64,000 nt of DNA from Methylobacterium sp. J-077 (GTDB lineage Bacteria; Pseudomonadota; Alphaproteobacteria; Rhizobiales; Beijerinckiaceae), in contig NZ_JAKSYJ010000160.1 of NCBI RefSeq assembly GCF_022829365.1, positions 1-64,000 of the forward strand, read 5' to 3'. The translations under genes were made by a program, and so were the position numbers. The notes beneath the pieces were generated by a model that worked only from the letters and a program-made list of their open reading frames with translations, ran no database searches and had not been told where the DNA came from. Positions 25,683-34,864 of the stretch are shown here, one piece after another. Within the stretch, counting starts at the first letter, position 1. Each line of letters begins with the position of its first letter.

Positions 25683-26300
25683 TCAATGCCGAACGGCGTC
25701 GACATCCCGGGCAACGACAGCGAACAGGTCGCCCAAAGCCGCGAGGCTGGCCGCCTGGAGCTGCGCCGCCGACACCACCGAGCCGTCCGGCGCCGGGAGA
25801 TCCCGCGTCGCGGTTGCGGAGGCGATCACGGTGGGCTGGAAGCCGAGGTTGAAGGCCGAGCGGGCCGTCGAATTCACGCACATGTGGGTCATGAAGCCAG
25901 CCAGGATCAGGTCGGTCACGCCAGCGCGCTTGAGCCGATCCTCCAGGTCCGTGCCCACGAAGGCGCTGGGGAAGGCCTTGGTGATCACCGCCTCGCCGTC
26001 CAGCGGCGCCACCTCCTCGGAGATCTGCCCGCTCGCGGCCGTGAGGTCGTAGGGTGAGCCAGGCCCGGCATTGTGCTGGATATGGAACACCGGCGTTTCG
26101 GCCTCCCGCGCCCGCCGCAGCAGGATCTTGGCCTGCGCAACCGCCGGTTCGACACCGGACAGGCGCAGAACCCCGTCGCGATAGGTGTTCTGGATGTCGA
26201 TGAGGATGAGCGCGGCCTTCTTCAGGCTCGCGGGCTCCGGGCTGAGGCCGGAAAGGCCGCGCAGGGTCTTCAGATCGCTCACCCGTGTCTCCCAATGCAT
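25683..26300 (-). CDS. isochorismatase-fold cysteine hydrolase
   Basis: A 205-residue member of the isochorismatase-like hydrolase superfamily. The nicotinamidase-type triad is intact: Asp35 (LIDIQNTY), Lys108 (ITKAFPSAF) and Cys141 (THMCVNSTAR). Substrates in the family include nicotinamide, biuret, ureidoacrylate and N-carbamoyl compounds; none can be assigned. ATG 26298-26300 is chosen as the first start giving the typical N-terminus. It precedes poxB by 124 bases on the same strand. Confidence 0.8.
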   Translation of the reverse strand: MHWETRVSDLKTLRGLSGLSPEPASLKKAALILIDIQNTYRDGVLRLSGVEPAVAQAKILLRRAREAETPVFHIQHNAGPGSPYDLTAASGQISEEVAPLDGEAVITKAFPSAFVGTDLEDRLKRAGVTDLILAGFMTHMCVNSTARSAFNLGFQPTVIASATATRDLPAPDGSVVSAAQLQAASLAALGDLFAVVARDVDAVRH

Positions 26301-26566
26301 GTGCGGTCGATCCGCCGGTGAGGCCGAACGGCGGCGGCCAGAATCGCCGCACCGTCGGCTACCCAGTTCGGACCTTAAACCGGTCCTGCTTCGCCGCCTA
26401 CGAGGCCATTGCGCGCCGCGAGCCGGCAAAGTTGGATCTCTGATTGCGCAGACCGGCGCCTCTCGGGCTCAGCGGCACGGTTTCCCAGGGAAGTCGGGAC
26501 GCGCGCTTGATTTCCGGCGCCTCAGAGTCGAAGGACGTCTGGAAACGTTCCGAAGAGATCAGCGTC

Positions 26567-26959
26567 ATGGAAGAATTGCTCGCCCGCGTCACCGCCCGCA
26601 CCGGGCTCGACGCCGCGACCGCACAGACGGCCATCGGGCACATCCTCGCCTTCCTGCAGAAGGAGGGTCCCGAGACCGAGGTCAATCAGCTTCTGGCCGC
26701 GTTGCCCGGCTCCGAATCGCTGGTGGCCGAATCGAATGCCGGCGAGGGCGGCGGCGGCGGCTTGATGGGCATGCTGGGCGGGATGATGGGCGGTGGCGGC
26801 GTCATGGCGCTCGGCCAGAAACTGATGGCGGCCGGCGTGCCCATGGGCCAAATGCAGCCGCTCGGTCAGGAGCTGTTCGCCTTCGGCCGCGAGAAGGTCG
26901 GCGAGGACGCGATGGGGCCGATCATCGGCTCGATCCCGGGGCTCAACCAGTTCATCTGA
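26567..26959 (+). CDS. DUF2267/DUF2780-like protein with glycine-methionine-rich centre
   Basis: A 130-residue protein. The N-terminal helical part (MEELLARVTARTGLDAATAQ, about 1-50) resembles DUF2267/DUF2780-type small domains. A low-complexity Gly/Met stretch (GEGGGGGLMGMLGGMMGGGG) lies at about 61-80, and the C-terminus ends IPGLNQFI. The Gly/Met stretch could be a short hydrophobic hairpin. The ATG is preceded by GAAGAGAT; the frame is open back to 26444 but the upstream part has no natural composition. It stands alone between divergent and convergent neighbours. Function unknown, family assignment tentative. Confidence 0.65.
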   Translation: MEELLARVTARTGLDAATAQTAIGHILAFLQKEGPETEVNQLLAALPGSESLVAESNAGEGGGGGLMGMLGGMMGGGGVMALGQKLMAAGVPMGQMQPLGQELFAFGREKVGEDAMGPIIGSIPGLNQFI

Positions 26960-27181
26960 CGCGACCATCGTCCCGAATGTGCGAATCACCTTTCGAGGTG
27001 CATCGAGGATTGGAGGCATGTGTGCGGCCGCACTGTTTTCGGGCCGCTCCTGAACGATCGTAAAAATGTGGTTTCGCCGCGCAAGCTCGGCGGAACCCCT
27101 CCACGCGATCCCCGTTATTCGGGATGCGATCCGGGCCAGCGCCATCGGCGGATGACCGGGCCGCACTCATGCAGGCCGGCC

Positions 27182-27400
27182 ATGCCCGTCTTCGAAGCCA
27201 AGAATTTGGACAGCGCGTTCGAGGGCCAGGCGCTCCTCGCCGCGATCCTGCATCCGACCCGCGCCGCCCAGACCCGGGCCCTGCGCCACGGTCGCCGGCG
27301 GGCCGAACGCGCCGCCGTGATGGCCGATCCGTTGACGATCGAGCCGCGCTTCCCAACCGCCAATGACGAACTTGCCATGGCCACCTTCCACGGTCGCTGA
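27182..27400 (+). CDS. hypothetical protein, 72 aa
   Basis: A possible 72-residue protein starting MPVFEAKNLDSAFEGQ, with a basic central helix (TRALRHGRRRAERAAVM) and no membrane segment or known motif. No clear ribosome-binding site precedes the ATG at 27182-27184. Its stop lies 14 bases from the convergent gene at 27414-28298. Coding status is uncertain; an overlapping minus-strand frame also exists but looks less natural. Confidence 0.4.
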   Translation: MPVFEAKNLDSAFEGQALLAAILHPTRAAQTRALRHGRRRAERAAVMADPLTIEPRFPTANDELAMATFHGR

Positions 27401-27413
27401 GCCCTCCGGTCGC

Positions 27414-28298
27414 TTACCAGGGCTGGGGCGTCACAAGGCCCTGGCGGGTCACCACGACCCATTCCCGGCCGCGGCGCTCGACGCCCTCGACCCGTCCGAC
27501 ACCCGGTAGTACGTCGCCCGGACCGACCTCGACGATGCGCCGCCGACGGTTCTCCAAGACGGCAGCGCCGTCGTAGACATCGCGGACCGCCCAGCCGTCG
27601 ATCACCGGCGGCTTGTCCGCCGCGACGGGCTTCGGCTTCGCGTCCGCTACCTTCGCCTCTGCACTCTTCAGATCAGTCGCCTTCGCTTCGGTGACCTTCG
27701 CGTCGACGCTGCGCGTCTCGGCGAGGCTCCCGGTTTGGGTCGGCTCGGCCTTCACAATCGCCAGCGATGCGGTGCGCCGCTCGAGCTGGGTGGCCAGGTT
27801 GGCGATCCGGCCGCTCTGCTCGCGCTCGACTTGCTCGAGGCGCTCGCCCAGGGCGGCGGTCTTGGCATTCAGGTTCTTGTCGAACTGCGCCAGCCGTTCG
27901 CCCAGCGCGCTGCTGCGGCTGCCGGCCTCCTTGCGGGCGGTGTCTGTGGCGGCGCGCAGGTCGGCGAGTACCTGATGGAGCTGGGCGATATCGGCACCGA
28001 GCCGGGCGGTCTCGGTCCGGCCGGCATCAACAGTGGCGCTCAGCGCCACGACGGCATCGCTCGGCACGCCACCGGACCCGGAACGGGCCGCGACGCCGGC
28101 CCCGAGCACCAGCCCGACCGCGAGGGCGGCACCCGGGATTGCGTAGCGCCGCAGGTCGATCCCGGCGAGCGACGGCATCGCGAAGCGCGGCGCCACCGGC
28201 GCGGCGACGGGATCGGCCTTCGGCTCCGCCTTGCCGGCCACGACGGCCTTGAGCAGTTCCTCCGGAGAGAGGGCCGGCTTGGCATCACTCTTCGTCAT
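27414..28298 (-). CDS. membrane-anchored coiled-coil hypothetical protein
   Basis: A 294-residue protein. The N-terminal cytoplasmic part (1-50, including SPEELLKAVVAGK) precedes one membrane segment at about 56-72 (GAALAVGLVLGAGVAA). A long heptad-like helix follows (about 90-175, repeating ALGERL...ALGERLEQVEREQ). Next is an Ala/Lys-rich linker with DAKVTEAKATDLKSAEAKVA, then a compact C-terminal beta domain (DGWAVRDVYDGAAVLENRRR). The ATG at 28296-28298 has GGAGTTGGGGG upstream. It is 84 bases downstream of the M3 peptidase start on the opposite side and on the same strand as that gene, but upstream of no other. Function unknown. Confidence 0.7.
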   Translation of the reverse strand: MTKSDAKPALSPEELLKAVVAGKAEPKADPVAAPVAPRFAMPSLAGIDLRRYAIPGAALAVGLVLGAGVAARSGSGGVPSDAVVALSATVDAGRTETARLGADIAQLHQVLADLRAATDTARKEAGSRSSALGERLAQFDKNLNAKTAALGERLEQVEREQSGRIANLATQLERRTASLAIVKAEPTQTGSLAETRSVDAKVTEAKATDLKSAEAKVADAKPKPVAADKPPVIDGWAVRDVYDGAAVLENRRRRIVEVGPGDVLPGVGRVEGVERRGREWVVVTRQGLVTPQPW

Positions 28299-28382
28299 CG
28301 CCCCCAACTCCGCCTGCAGGGATTCTCTGCAAGCGTTCGTTAAGGACGTTTGTTTACGAAACCCTTACCGGCCATCCTCGCG

Positions 28383-30458
28383 TCAGGCGGCAAGCCCCCG
28401 CTTCTTCAGCAGCGGCGCGATGCTTGGCATGCGGCCGCGGAAGGCCGTGTAGGCGTCGCGCGGATCGCGCAGGTTGCCGGCGCCGTACACGAAGGTGCGC
28501 AGGCGCTTCGCCGTCTCCGGATCGAAGATGTCGCCGGCCTCCCGGAAGGCGTCGAAAGCGTCGGCGTCCAGTACCTCGGACCAGAGATAGCTGTAATAGC
28601 CGGCGGCATAGCCGTCGCCCGAGAAGATATGGGCGAAGTGCGGCGTCCGGTGGCGCATGCTGATTTCGGCCGGCATGCCGATCCGCTGCAGGGCGTCGGC
28701 CTCGAAGGCCGGCACATCGAGGCCGGATTCGCCGCCCGACGAGAGGTGGAGCGTCATGTCGACGATCGCCGAGGCGGTGTATTCCACCGTGGCGAAGCCC
28801 TGGTTGAAGGTGCGGGCCGCGAGCAGCTTGCGCAGCAGGGCGTCGGGCATCGGCTCGCCGGTCCGGTGGTGGCGGGCATGGGCCTTCAGCACTTCCGGCT
28901 GCTCCAGCCAGTGCTCGTAGAGCTGCGACGGCAACTCGACGAAGTCGCGCGATACCGATGTTCCGGAGAGCAGCGGGTAGGTCACGTCCGAGAGGAGCCC
29001 GTGCAGGGCGTGCCCGAATTCGTGGAACAGGGTGCGGGCGTCGTCGAAGGACAGCAGCGCGCTCTCGCCGGCGGGTGCCTTGGCGAAGTTCATCACGTTG
29101 ACGATCACCGGCGTGACCGTGCCGTTCAGACGCTCCTGCGAGCGGAACGCGCTCATCCAGGCGCCGGAGCGCTTCGAGGACCGGGCAAAGTAATCGCCCA
29201 GGAACAGACCGACCTCGGACCCGTCCGGGTTGCCGACCCGCCAGACGCGCACGTCCGGGTGGTAGCGCGGCACGTCAAACAGTTCCTCGAAGGTCAGCCC
29301 GAACAGACGCGAAGCCGTGTCGAAGGCCGCCTGGATCATCCGGTCGAGGGGCAGGTACGCCTTGACCTCGCTCTCGTCGAGGTTGTGCTCGGCCCGCCGC
29401 AGCTTCTCGGTGTAATGGCGCCAATCATGCGCCTGGAGCGCGAAGTTGTGGCCCTCCTGCTGGACCAGCGCCTGAAGTCGCTCGCGCTCCTCGCCGGCCC
29501 GCGCCCGGGCCGGTGTCCAGACATCGCGCAGCAGGTCCATGGCGGCGTCGGGGTTCGCCGCCATCGTGTCGTCGAGCTTGAAATGCGCGAAGCTGTCGAA
29601 GCCCAGCAGCCGCGCGTGCTCGGCGCGCAGCCCGACCATCTCGACGATGATCGCCCGGTTGTCGGTGGCGCCGCCATTCTCGCCGCGCCGGGTCCAGGCC
29701 GCGTAAGCCTTCTCGCGCAGGTCGCGCCGGGTCGAGCACACCAGGAACGGCTCGATCAGCGAGCGCGACAGGGTGATGACATGGCCCTCGAGCCCGCGCT
29801 CCCGGGCCGCGCTCTCGGCGGCGGCACGCAGGAACGGCGGCAGGCCGGCCAGATCGTCCTCTCTGGTCAGCGGCAGGGTGAAGCTGCTCTCGTCGGCCAG
29901 CAGATTCTGGCTGAACTGGGTGCCGAGTTCCGACATCCGGGCGGCAATCTCGGCGATGCGCGCCTTGTCGGCCGGCGCGAGATCGGCGCCCGCGCGGCGG
30001 AACCGGATGCGGTAGCGGTCGAGCACCCGGCGTTCCTCCGGCCCAAGGCCCTCCGCCCCGGCATCGACCGCCGAGATCCGTGCCCAGAGCTGCGGGTTCA
30101 GGTAGATGGCGCTGCCGTGCCGGGAGAGTTTTGGGCCGATCGTCCGCTCGATCGCCTGCAGATCCGGATTCGTGTGGCTGCCGGTCAGATTGTAGAAAAC
30201 GCCGGCCACCCGTTCGAGGGCTTGGCCCGCCCGCTCCATCGCCGCGACGGTGTTGGCAAAGGTCGCGGGCGCCGTGTCGGAGGCGATACCCTGGATCTCG
30301 GCATCGTGGGCAGCGAGCGCGGCGTCGAAAGCCGGCAGGTAATGCTCCGGCTGTATGCGCTCGAACGGCGGCAGGCCGTAGGGCGTGCTCCACTGCGCGT
30401 CGCGGAAGGGGTTGTCCTGCGGCAGGCTCGGGAGCCCGGCATCGGCGACATCCGGCAT
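28383..30458 (-). CDS. dcp: M3-family zinc metallopeptidase (Dcp/oligopeptidase A type)
   Basis: A 691-residue thimet-oligopeptidase-family enzyme that degrades oligopeptides in the cytoplasm or periplasm. The zinc site HEFGH is at 479-483 within TLFHEFGHALHG. The downstream third ligand lies in the SRDFVELPSQ region, and the C-terminal HIFSGDGYAAGYYSYLWS is typical for Dcp/OpdA. Length fits both Dcp and PrlC. No signal peptide is visible, so cytoplasmic. GAGGA lies 5 bases before ATG 30456-30458. The frame is open to 31757, but that part is antisense to the extensin-like gene. Confidence 0.9.
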   Translation of the reverse strand: MPDVADAGLPSLPQDNPFRDAQWSTPYGLPPFERIQPEHYLPAFDAALAAHDAEIQGIASDTAPATFANTVAAMERAGQALERVAGVFYNLTGSHTNPDLQAIERTIGPKLSRHGSAIYLNPQLWARISAVDAGAEGLGPEERRVLDRYRIRFRRAGADLAPADKARIAEIAARMSELGTQFSQNLLADESSFTLPLTREDDLAGLPPFLRAAAESAARERGLEGHVITLSRSLIEPFLVCSTRRDLREKAYAAWTRRGENGGATDNRAIIVEMVGLRAEHARLLGFDSFAHFKLDDTMAANPDAAMDLLRDVWTPARARAGEERERLQALVQQEGHNFALQAHDWRHYTEKLRRAEHNLDESEVKAYLPLDRMIQAAFDTASRLFGLTFEELFDVPRYHPDVRVWRVGNPDGSEVGLFLGDYFARSSKRSGAWMSAFRSQERLNGTVTPVIVNVMNFAKAPAGESALLSFDDARTLFHEFGHALHGLLSDVTYPLLSGTSVSRDFVELPSQLYEHWLEQPEVLKAHARHHRTGEPMPDALLRKLLAARTFNQGFATVEYTASAIVDMTLHLSSGGESGLDVPAFEADALQRIGMPAEISMRHRTPHFAHIFSGDGYAAGYYSYLWSEVLDADAFDAFREAGDIFDPETAKRLRTFVYGAGNLRDPRDAYTAFRGRMPSIAPLLKKRGLAA

Positions 30459-30629
30459 TCGGTCCTCGGTGGTGTGTGGGTCCGGCGGGTGGTTCGGGCC
30501 GCGAGAGGGTATCCGCGGCCGCTTGAGGGAAGACAGAGGCTCCTTCGGTAGCCCCGTCAACCGGATTGGAGCGATCCGAATGCGGTTCCGTTCGTTTCCA
30601 CACGGCCCGCGCCCGCGCTTCGAGGATCC

Positions 30630-31526
30630 ATGCCGCTCCGCCGACCGACGATCTTTCTGGCCCGAAGCACCCTCGGCCTCGGCCTCTGGGCGCTGGCATC
30701 TTCCCCCGGCTTGGCAGCCGAGGCTCCGGCCGTCCCGGTGCCGCCCCCGCTTCCGCCGGAGCGGCCGAGCGAGCTGAAGCCGGCCCAACCGGCGGAGCAG
30801 AAGCCGGCCCCGACATCCGAACCCGCGATGCCGACACCACCGGTCCGACCGGCGGAACTGACGACGCCCGCCAAGGATCCCGCTCCGGAGGCGCAAAAGC
30901 CGGAGATCCCGACGCCGCCCCCGACCCCGCCGGAGCGGCCGGCCGAACTCTCCGGCGAGGCGGCCCTGGCCCTCAAGGTCGCACCGCCCGACGACACCGC
31001 CTGCCGCGCACGCCTCAGGCGCCTCGGCGTCGCCTTCGAGCCGCTGCCGGCCATCGCCGAGGGCCAGTGCACGGCTCCGCTGCCGCTGAAAGTGACGAAG
31101 CTCGCCGACGACATCGCGCTGCCGGGCGGCGCGACCCTCACCTGCCAAGTGGCCGAATCCTTCGCCCGCTGGGCCACCGAGGTGCAGGTCGTGGCGGATC
31201 GGACGCTCAAGCATCCGCTCACCGGGCTTGACCTCGGCGGGACCTATGTCTGCCGGGGCCAGAACCACGATGTCGACGCCAAGCTGAGCGAGCACGCCTT
31301 CGCGGCGGCCGTCGACGTGATGGGTTTTGCCTTCGCGGGGCACCCGAGCATTGCGGTCAAGGCGATGCCGGCGGGGTCCGAGGAGGAGGAGTTCTTGACA
31401 TCCGTCCGCGGCAAGGCCTGCGGGTTCTTCCGCACGGTTCTGGGCCCCGGCAGCAACGCCGCCCATGCCAACCATTTCCACCTCGACGACCGCGAGCGCA
31501 ACGCCGGCCATCGGCTGTGCGAGTAG
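30630..31526 (+). CDS. extensin-like family exported protein
   Basis: A 298-residue protein with a signal peptide (about 1-29, ending GLAAEA), a Pro-rich region at about 33-110 with repeated PPERPxEL units, and a C-terminal extensin-like (DUF882/M15-related) domain. The C-terminal domain has SEHAFAAAVDVMGF and HANHFHLDD (His279, His282, His284), consistent with a zinc-bound D,D-carboxypeptidase-like fold acting on peptidoglycan. The ATG follows CGAGGATCC. The Pro-rich stretch likely spans the cell wall. It is followed 82 bases later by a YkuD transpeptidase on the same strand. Confidence 0.8.
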   Translation: MPLRRPTIFLARSTLGLGLWALASSPGLAAEAPAVPVPPPLPPERPSELKPAQPAEQKPAPTSEPAMPTPPVRPAELTTPAKDPAPEAQKPEIPTPPPTPPERPAELSGEAALALKVAPPDDTACRARLRRLGVAFEPLPAIAEGQCTAPLPLKVTKLADDIALPGGATLTCQVAESFARWATEVQVVADRTLKHPLTGLDLGGTYVCRGQNHDVDAKLSEHAFAAAVDVMGFAFAGHPSIAVKAMPAGSEEEEFLTSVRGKACGFFRTVLGPGSNAAHANHFHLDDRERNAGHRLCE

Positions 31527-31608
31527 GGCGGCCGTGGCAGCGGAACGTTCAAGCCGGCTCGATGCTTGTGCGACCGGAGCGCGCCCGCTCCCGGAGATTT
31601 TGACGGCG

Positions 31609-32712
31609 ATGATGCAGAGAACCACGCGGCCGGTTTGCGCGGCTCTGCTGGCGATGAGCCTCACGGCACCGGGAGCGTCGGCGCAGCCCGACAAGGCGCC
31701 GGCCCTCACTGCCGAGGCGATCAACACCGCGACTTTCAAGGTGCCGGAGGCCGACAAGGCTGATCAGAAGAAGCCGGAGGCCAAGACATCCGCCAAGAAG
31801 GCGCGCGACGCCAAGAAATCCGACGACAAGCCCGATCCGCTCATCGTGAAGGCGCAGGTCCTGCTCGACCGGGCGCGGTTCTTTCCGGGCGCGATCGATG
31901 GCCTGAAGGGCGAGAATTACCAGCGCGCGCTCTCGGCCTTCGCGGTGGCGCAGGGCCTGCCCGCCACCCAGGACCTGACGCCCGAAATCTGGGACAAGCT
32001 CCAGGCCACGAGCGACAAGCCGGCCGTGTCGGACTACGCGATCACCGAGGCGGACGCCTCCGGTCCCTACGTGGACAAGATCCCGCCCAAGATGGAGGCG
32101 CAGGCCGACCTCAAGGCCCTCAGCTACACCAACCCGCGTGAGATGCTGGCCGAGCGGTTCCACATGAGCCGGGACCTCGTCAGCGCGCTCAACCCGGACA
32201 AGCCCCTCGACAAGGCCGGCACGTCGATCCTTGTGGCGGCGGTGGACCCGATGGGCACGAACAAGCCGAAGGGCAAGGACCTGCCGCAGGAGCCCAAGGT
32301 CGAGCGGATCGAGGTGGACAAGTCGAGCCGCGACGTGCGCGCCTTCGGGGCCGACGGCAAGCTGCTCGGCTATTACCCGGCCTCGATCGGCAGCACCGAG
32401 AAGCCGGCGCCGAGCGGCGACACCAAGGTCAAGGGCGTCGCCTTCGACCCGGACTACACCTACAATCCGAAATACGCGTTCAAGGGCGTTAAGACCAAGC
32501 AGAAGTTCTCGATCAAGCCGGGGCCGAACAATCCGGTCGGGCTGGTCTGGATCGATCTCGCGATCCCGAGCTACGGGATCCACGGCACGCCCGAGCCCGA
32601 GAAGGTCGGCAAGACCGAGTCCCACGGCTGCATCCGGCTCACCAACTGGAACGCCCGCGACCTGGCGGCGCACGTGACCCGCGGCGCCAAGGTGTCGTTC
32701 AAGGACGACTGA
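31609..32712 (+). CDS. L,D-transpeptidase with peptidoglycan-binding region
   Basis: A 367-residue exported YkuD protein. The signal peptide is about 1-25 (ending APGASA), followed by a Lys/Ala/Glu-rich segment (about 45-78). A PG_binding_1-like repeat lies at about 80-120 (VLLDRARFFPGAIDGLKGE), then a LysM-like stretch (NPREMLAERFHM). The catalytic YkuD domain spans about 225-367 with SYGIHGTP and ESHGCIRLTNW (Cys341). The frame is open to 31465 but ATG 31609 opens the signal peptide; GGAG is about 12 bases upstream. With the extensin-like gene it suggests a small cell-wall remodelling pair. Confidence 0.85.
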   Translation: MMQRTTRPVCAALLAMSLTAPGASAQPDKAPALTAEAINTATFKVPEADKADQKKPEAKTSAKKARDAKKSDDKPDPLIVKAQVLLDRARFFPGAIDGLKGENYQRALSAFAVAQGLPATQDLTPEIWDKLQATSDKPAVSDYAITEADASGPYVDKIPPKMEAQADLKALSYTNPREMLAERFHMSRDLVSALNPDKPLDKAGTSILVAAVDPMGTNKPKGKDLPQEPKVERIEVDKSSRDVRAFGADGKLLGYYPASIGSTEKPAPSGDTKVKGVAFDPDYTYNPKYAFKGVKTKQKFSIKPGPNNPVGLVWIDLAIPSYGIHGTPEPEKVGKTESHGCIRLTNWNARDLAAHVTRGAKVSFKDD

Positions 32713-32969
32713 GCCAAGGCATCGCACCGTCATGGCCCGGAAGCCGACAAAAATGTATCGCCGGTTAACATCAATGCGGTCATGGCCCCGGGAACGGCAA
32801 GGGAACGCTTGACACGTCCGGTATTCCGGGCGACGCCACGGGTGATCTCGCGGACCGCCTGGCAAAGCCGCTTCGGCGCCTCCAAGCGCCGCTCTTGCGG
32901 CTCGCGAGGCGAACCAATGGCACGGCAAGATCCCCGGTACGGGGGCGATCGAAGGGAAGACGGCCCGGC

Positions 32970-33359
32970 GTGACTGCTGACCCCAACGATGACATCCTGA
33001 CCGGCGTCCGCGTGCTCGTCGTCGAAGACGAAGCCGCGATCTCTATGCTGCTCGAGGACATGCTGCTCGACTTCGGCTGCGCCGTGGTCGGCCCGGCCGC
33101 GCGCCTGTCGACCGCCCTCGAAATGGCGTCCCAGGAGACGTTCGAGATCGCGATCCTGGACGTGAACGTCGCCGGTGAGCCGATCTACCCGGTCGCCGAG
33201 GCGATCGTGCAGCGCGACCTGCCGCTCGTGTTTTCCACGGGTTATGGCGGAGCGGGCATCCGTGAGCCGTTCCGCGACCGGCCCGTAGTCCAGAAGCCGT
33301 TCAGCCAGGCTGATCTCAAGCGCACGCTGATCGGCGCGATCCGCGCCGCTCGGGGCTGA
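32970..33359 (+). CDS. single-domain response regulator (orphan receiver)
   Basis: A 129-residue receiver-only protein. The acidic pair Glu19-Asp20 (VVEDEAAI), phosphoacceptor Asp64 (AILDVNV), signature Thr90 (FSTGYGG) and Lys109 (QKPF) are all present, so phosphorylation is expected. No output domain and no histidine kinase lie nearby. The FxTGYG segment resembles single-domain regulators that partner with HWE-type kinases in Alphaproteobacteria. The start is GTG at 32970; frames are open upstream to 32895 but the upstream residues are not receiver-like. Confidence 0.75.
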   Translation: MTADPNDDILTGVRVLVVEDEAAISMLLEDMLLDFGCAVVGPAARLSTALEMASQETFEIAILDVNVAGEPIYPVAEAIVQRDLPLVFSTGYGGAGIREPFRDRPVVQKPFSQADLKRTLIGAIRAARG

Positions 33360-33368
33360 ACGAATCCC

Positions 33369-33758
33369 CTACAGCCCCTCAATGGTGAAGACCTCCGGCA
33401 GATGCGCCGGCCATTCACCGGGGCCGACGAACACCGCGTCAGCCCGCAGTGTCATCCCGGTGCACCAGGGATTGCGCCCGACCCAGGCCCGTACGGCGCG
33501 GGAGAAGCGCCGCCGCTTGGCCGCGTCGATCGCCGTGCGGGCATCATCCAGGCTGGATCGCGCTTTCACCTCGACGAACACGATGGTGCGCGCCCGGCGG
33601 ACGATCAGGTCGATCTCGCCCCCGGCAAAGCTCACCCGGCGCCCGATCGGCCAGTAGCCCTTCAGCAGCAGCGCCGCCATCGCCATCCATTCGGCATGGT
33701 GTCCGCGCAAATAGGCGGCGCGACGCCGCAAGGCTTGGTCCGGCACGGTTCCGTTCAA
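33369..33758 (-). CDS. YraN/UPF0102 family endonuclease-like protein
   Basis: A 129-residue UPF0102 protein with a restriction-endonuclease-like fold. The conserved acidic and basic residues are Glu48-Asp50 (GGEIDLI) and Glu63/Lys65 (VFVEVKAR). It is typically linked to rsmI, as here: the TTG start (33756-33758) overlaps the rsmI stop by 4 bases (TTGA). A GTG start five codons in is an alternative. Biochemical role is unknown; nucleolytic activity is inferred from fold. Confidence 0.8.
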   Translation of the reverse strand: MNGTVPDQALRRRAAYLRGHHAEWMAMAALLLKGYWPIGRRVSFAGGEIDLIVRRARTIVFVEVKARSSLDDARTAIDAAKRRRFSRAVRAWVGRNPWCTGMTLRADAVFVGPGEWPAHLPEVFTIEGL

Positions 33759-34729
33759 CCCTGGCTGTCCCGGGCCAGCACCAGCGCCCGGGCGTAGATG
33801 GTTCGACGCGGCTGCCCGGTCTCGTCCGCGACGAGGCTCGCCGCATCCTTGATCGAATGCCGTTCGAGCGCGGTACGGATCAACCCGTCGAGGGCGGCGT
33901 CCCCCTCCGCCGGGCGGTCCGGCGTGATCGCGGCGCCGATGATCACGACGATCTCGCCCTTCGGGGCGCCTTCCTGGCCGAAGCGTTCGCTCAAGGAGCC
34001 CAACGTGTCCCGGCGGATCGTCTCGTAGAATTTGGTCAGCTCCCGGGTCACCGCGGCCGGACGGTCGGCGCCGAGCACGGCGGCGGCATCGGCCAGCATC
34101 TCCGGCAGGCGATGGGGCGACTCGAACAGCACCAGCGTGCCCGGGACCTGGATCAGGGCTTCGAGCCGGTTGCGCCGGGCACCGGCCTTCTGGGGCAGGA
34201 ACCCCTCGAAGAAGAACCGGTCCGTCGGCAGGCCCGCCGCCACCAGGGCGGTCATCACCGCCGACGGCCCGGGTACCGGCGTGATCGCGATCCCGGCCTC
34301 GATCGCCGCCTGGACGAGCTTGTAGCCGGGATCGGAAACGAGCGGCGTGCCGGCATCCGAGACCAGGGCCAGGGCCTCCCCGGCCTGCAGCCGCGCCACC
34401 ATCCTGTCGCGCACGGTCTCGTTCGAGTGCTCGTGATAGGCGAGCAGCGGCGTCGTGATGCCGTAATGCGCCAGCAGCGTCCGGGTCACGCGGGTGTCCT
34501 CGGCCAGGACGGCGTCGGCCGCCGCCAGGGTCGCGAGTGCCCGGATGGTGATGTCGCGCAAGTTGCCGATCGGCGTCGCCACGATGTGCAGCCCCGGCGA
34601 CAGCGGCTCGGTCTCGCTGGCCAGCCCGAAGGCCGTGAAGGTGGTGTTCCGCGGACGGTCGGCGCTAGGCTTTTGGGGCGTGAATTTGCTTGAAATCGGG
34701 GGCCCCGGGTCATCGAATCGACGTGTCAT
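33755..34729 (-). CDS. rsmI: 16S rRNA (cytidine(1402)-2'-O)-methyltransferase
   Basis: A 324-residue SAM-dependent methyltransferase of the tetrapyrrole-methylase fold that modifies C1402 in the decoding centre of 16S rRNA. Signature motifs: [15 protein letters not shown] near residue 50, [30 protein letters not shown] and [10 protein letters not shown]. It is about 35 residues longer at the N-terminus than the usual protein. The ATG at 34727-34729 is used, although a later start could be real. It is coupled to yraN and divergent from the LppC-like lipoprotein gene, a conserved neighbourhood. Confidence 0.9.
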   Translation of the reverse strand: MTRRFDDPGPPISSKFTPQKPSADRPRNTTFTAFGLASETEPLSPGLHIVATPIGNLRDITIRALATLAAADAVLAEDTRVTRTLLAHYGITTPLLAYHEHSNETVRDRMVARLQAGEALALVSDAGTPLVSDPGYKLVQAAIEAGIAITPVPGPSAVMTALVAAGLPTDRFFFEGFLPQKAGARRNRLEALIQVPGTLVLFESPHRLPEMLADAAAVLGADRPAAVTRELTKFYETIRRDTLGSLSERFGQEGAPKGEIVVIIGAAITPDRPAEGDAALDGLIRTALERHSIKDAASLVADETGQPRRTIYARALVLARDSQG

Positions 34730-34864
34730 CGTGGGCGATCTTGCCACACTCCTCGCCCCGCGTCGCGGCCGCACGTCGAGACCGGGGGCAAGTCGGCACC
34801 GGTGCGTTTACATTTGAAAATTGCCCGGTCAGGTTGTTCATGCCTGCCCGAAGGAGACCGCGCC

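Noticed and set aside
28350..30551. 733-residue plus-strand open frame opposite the M3 peptidase
   Set aside because: Antisense shadow of a well-supported gene; Arg/Gly/Ala-heavy composition with no recognisable domain, typical of high-GC DNA.
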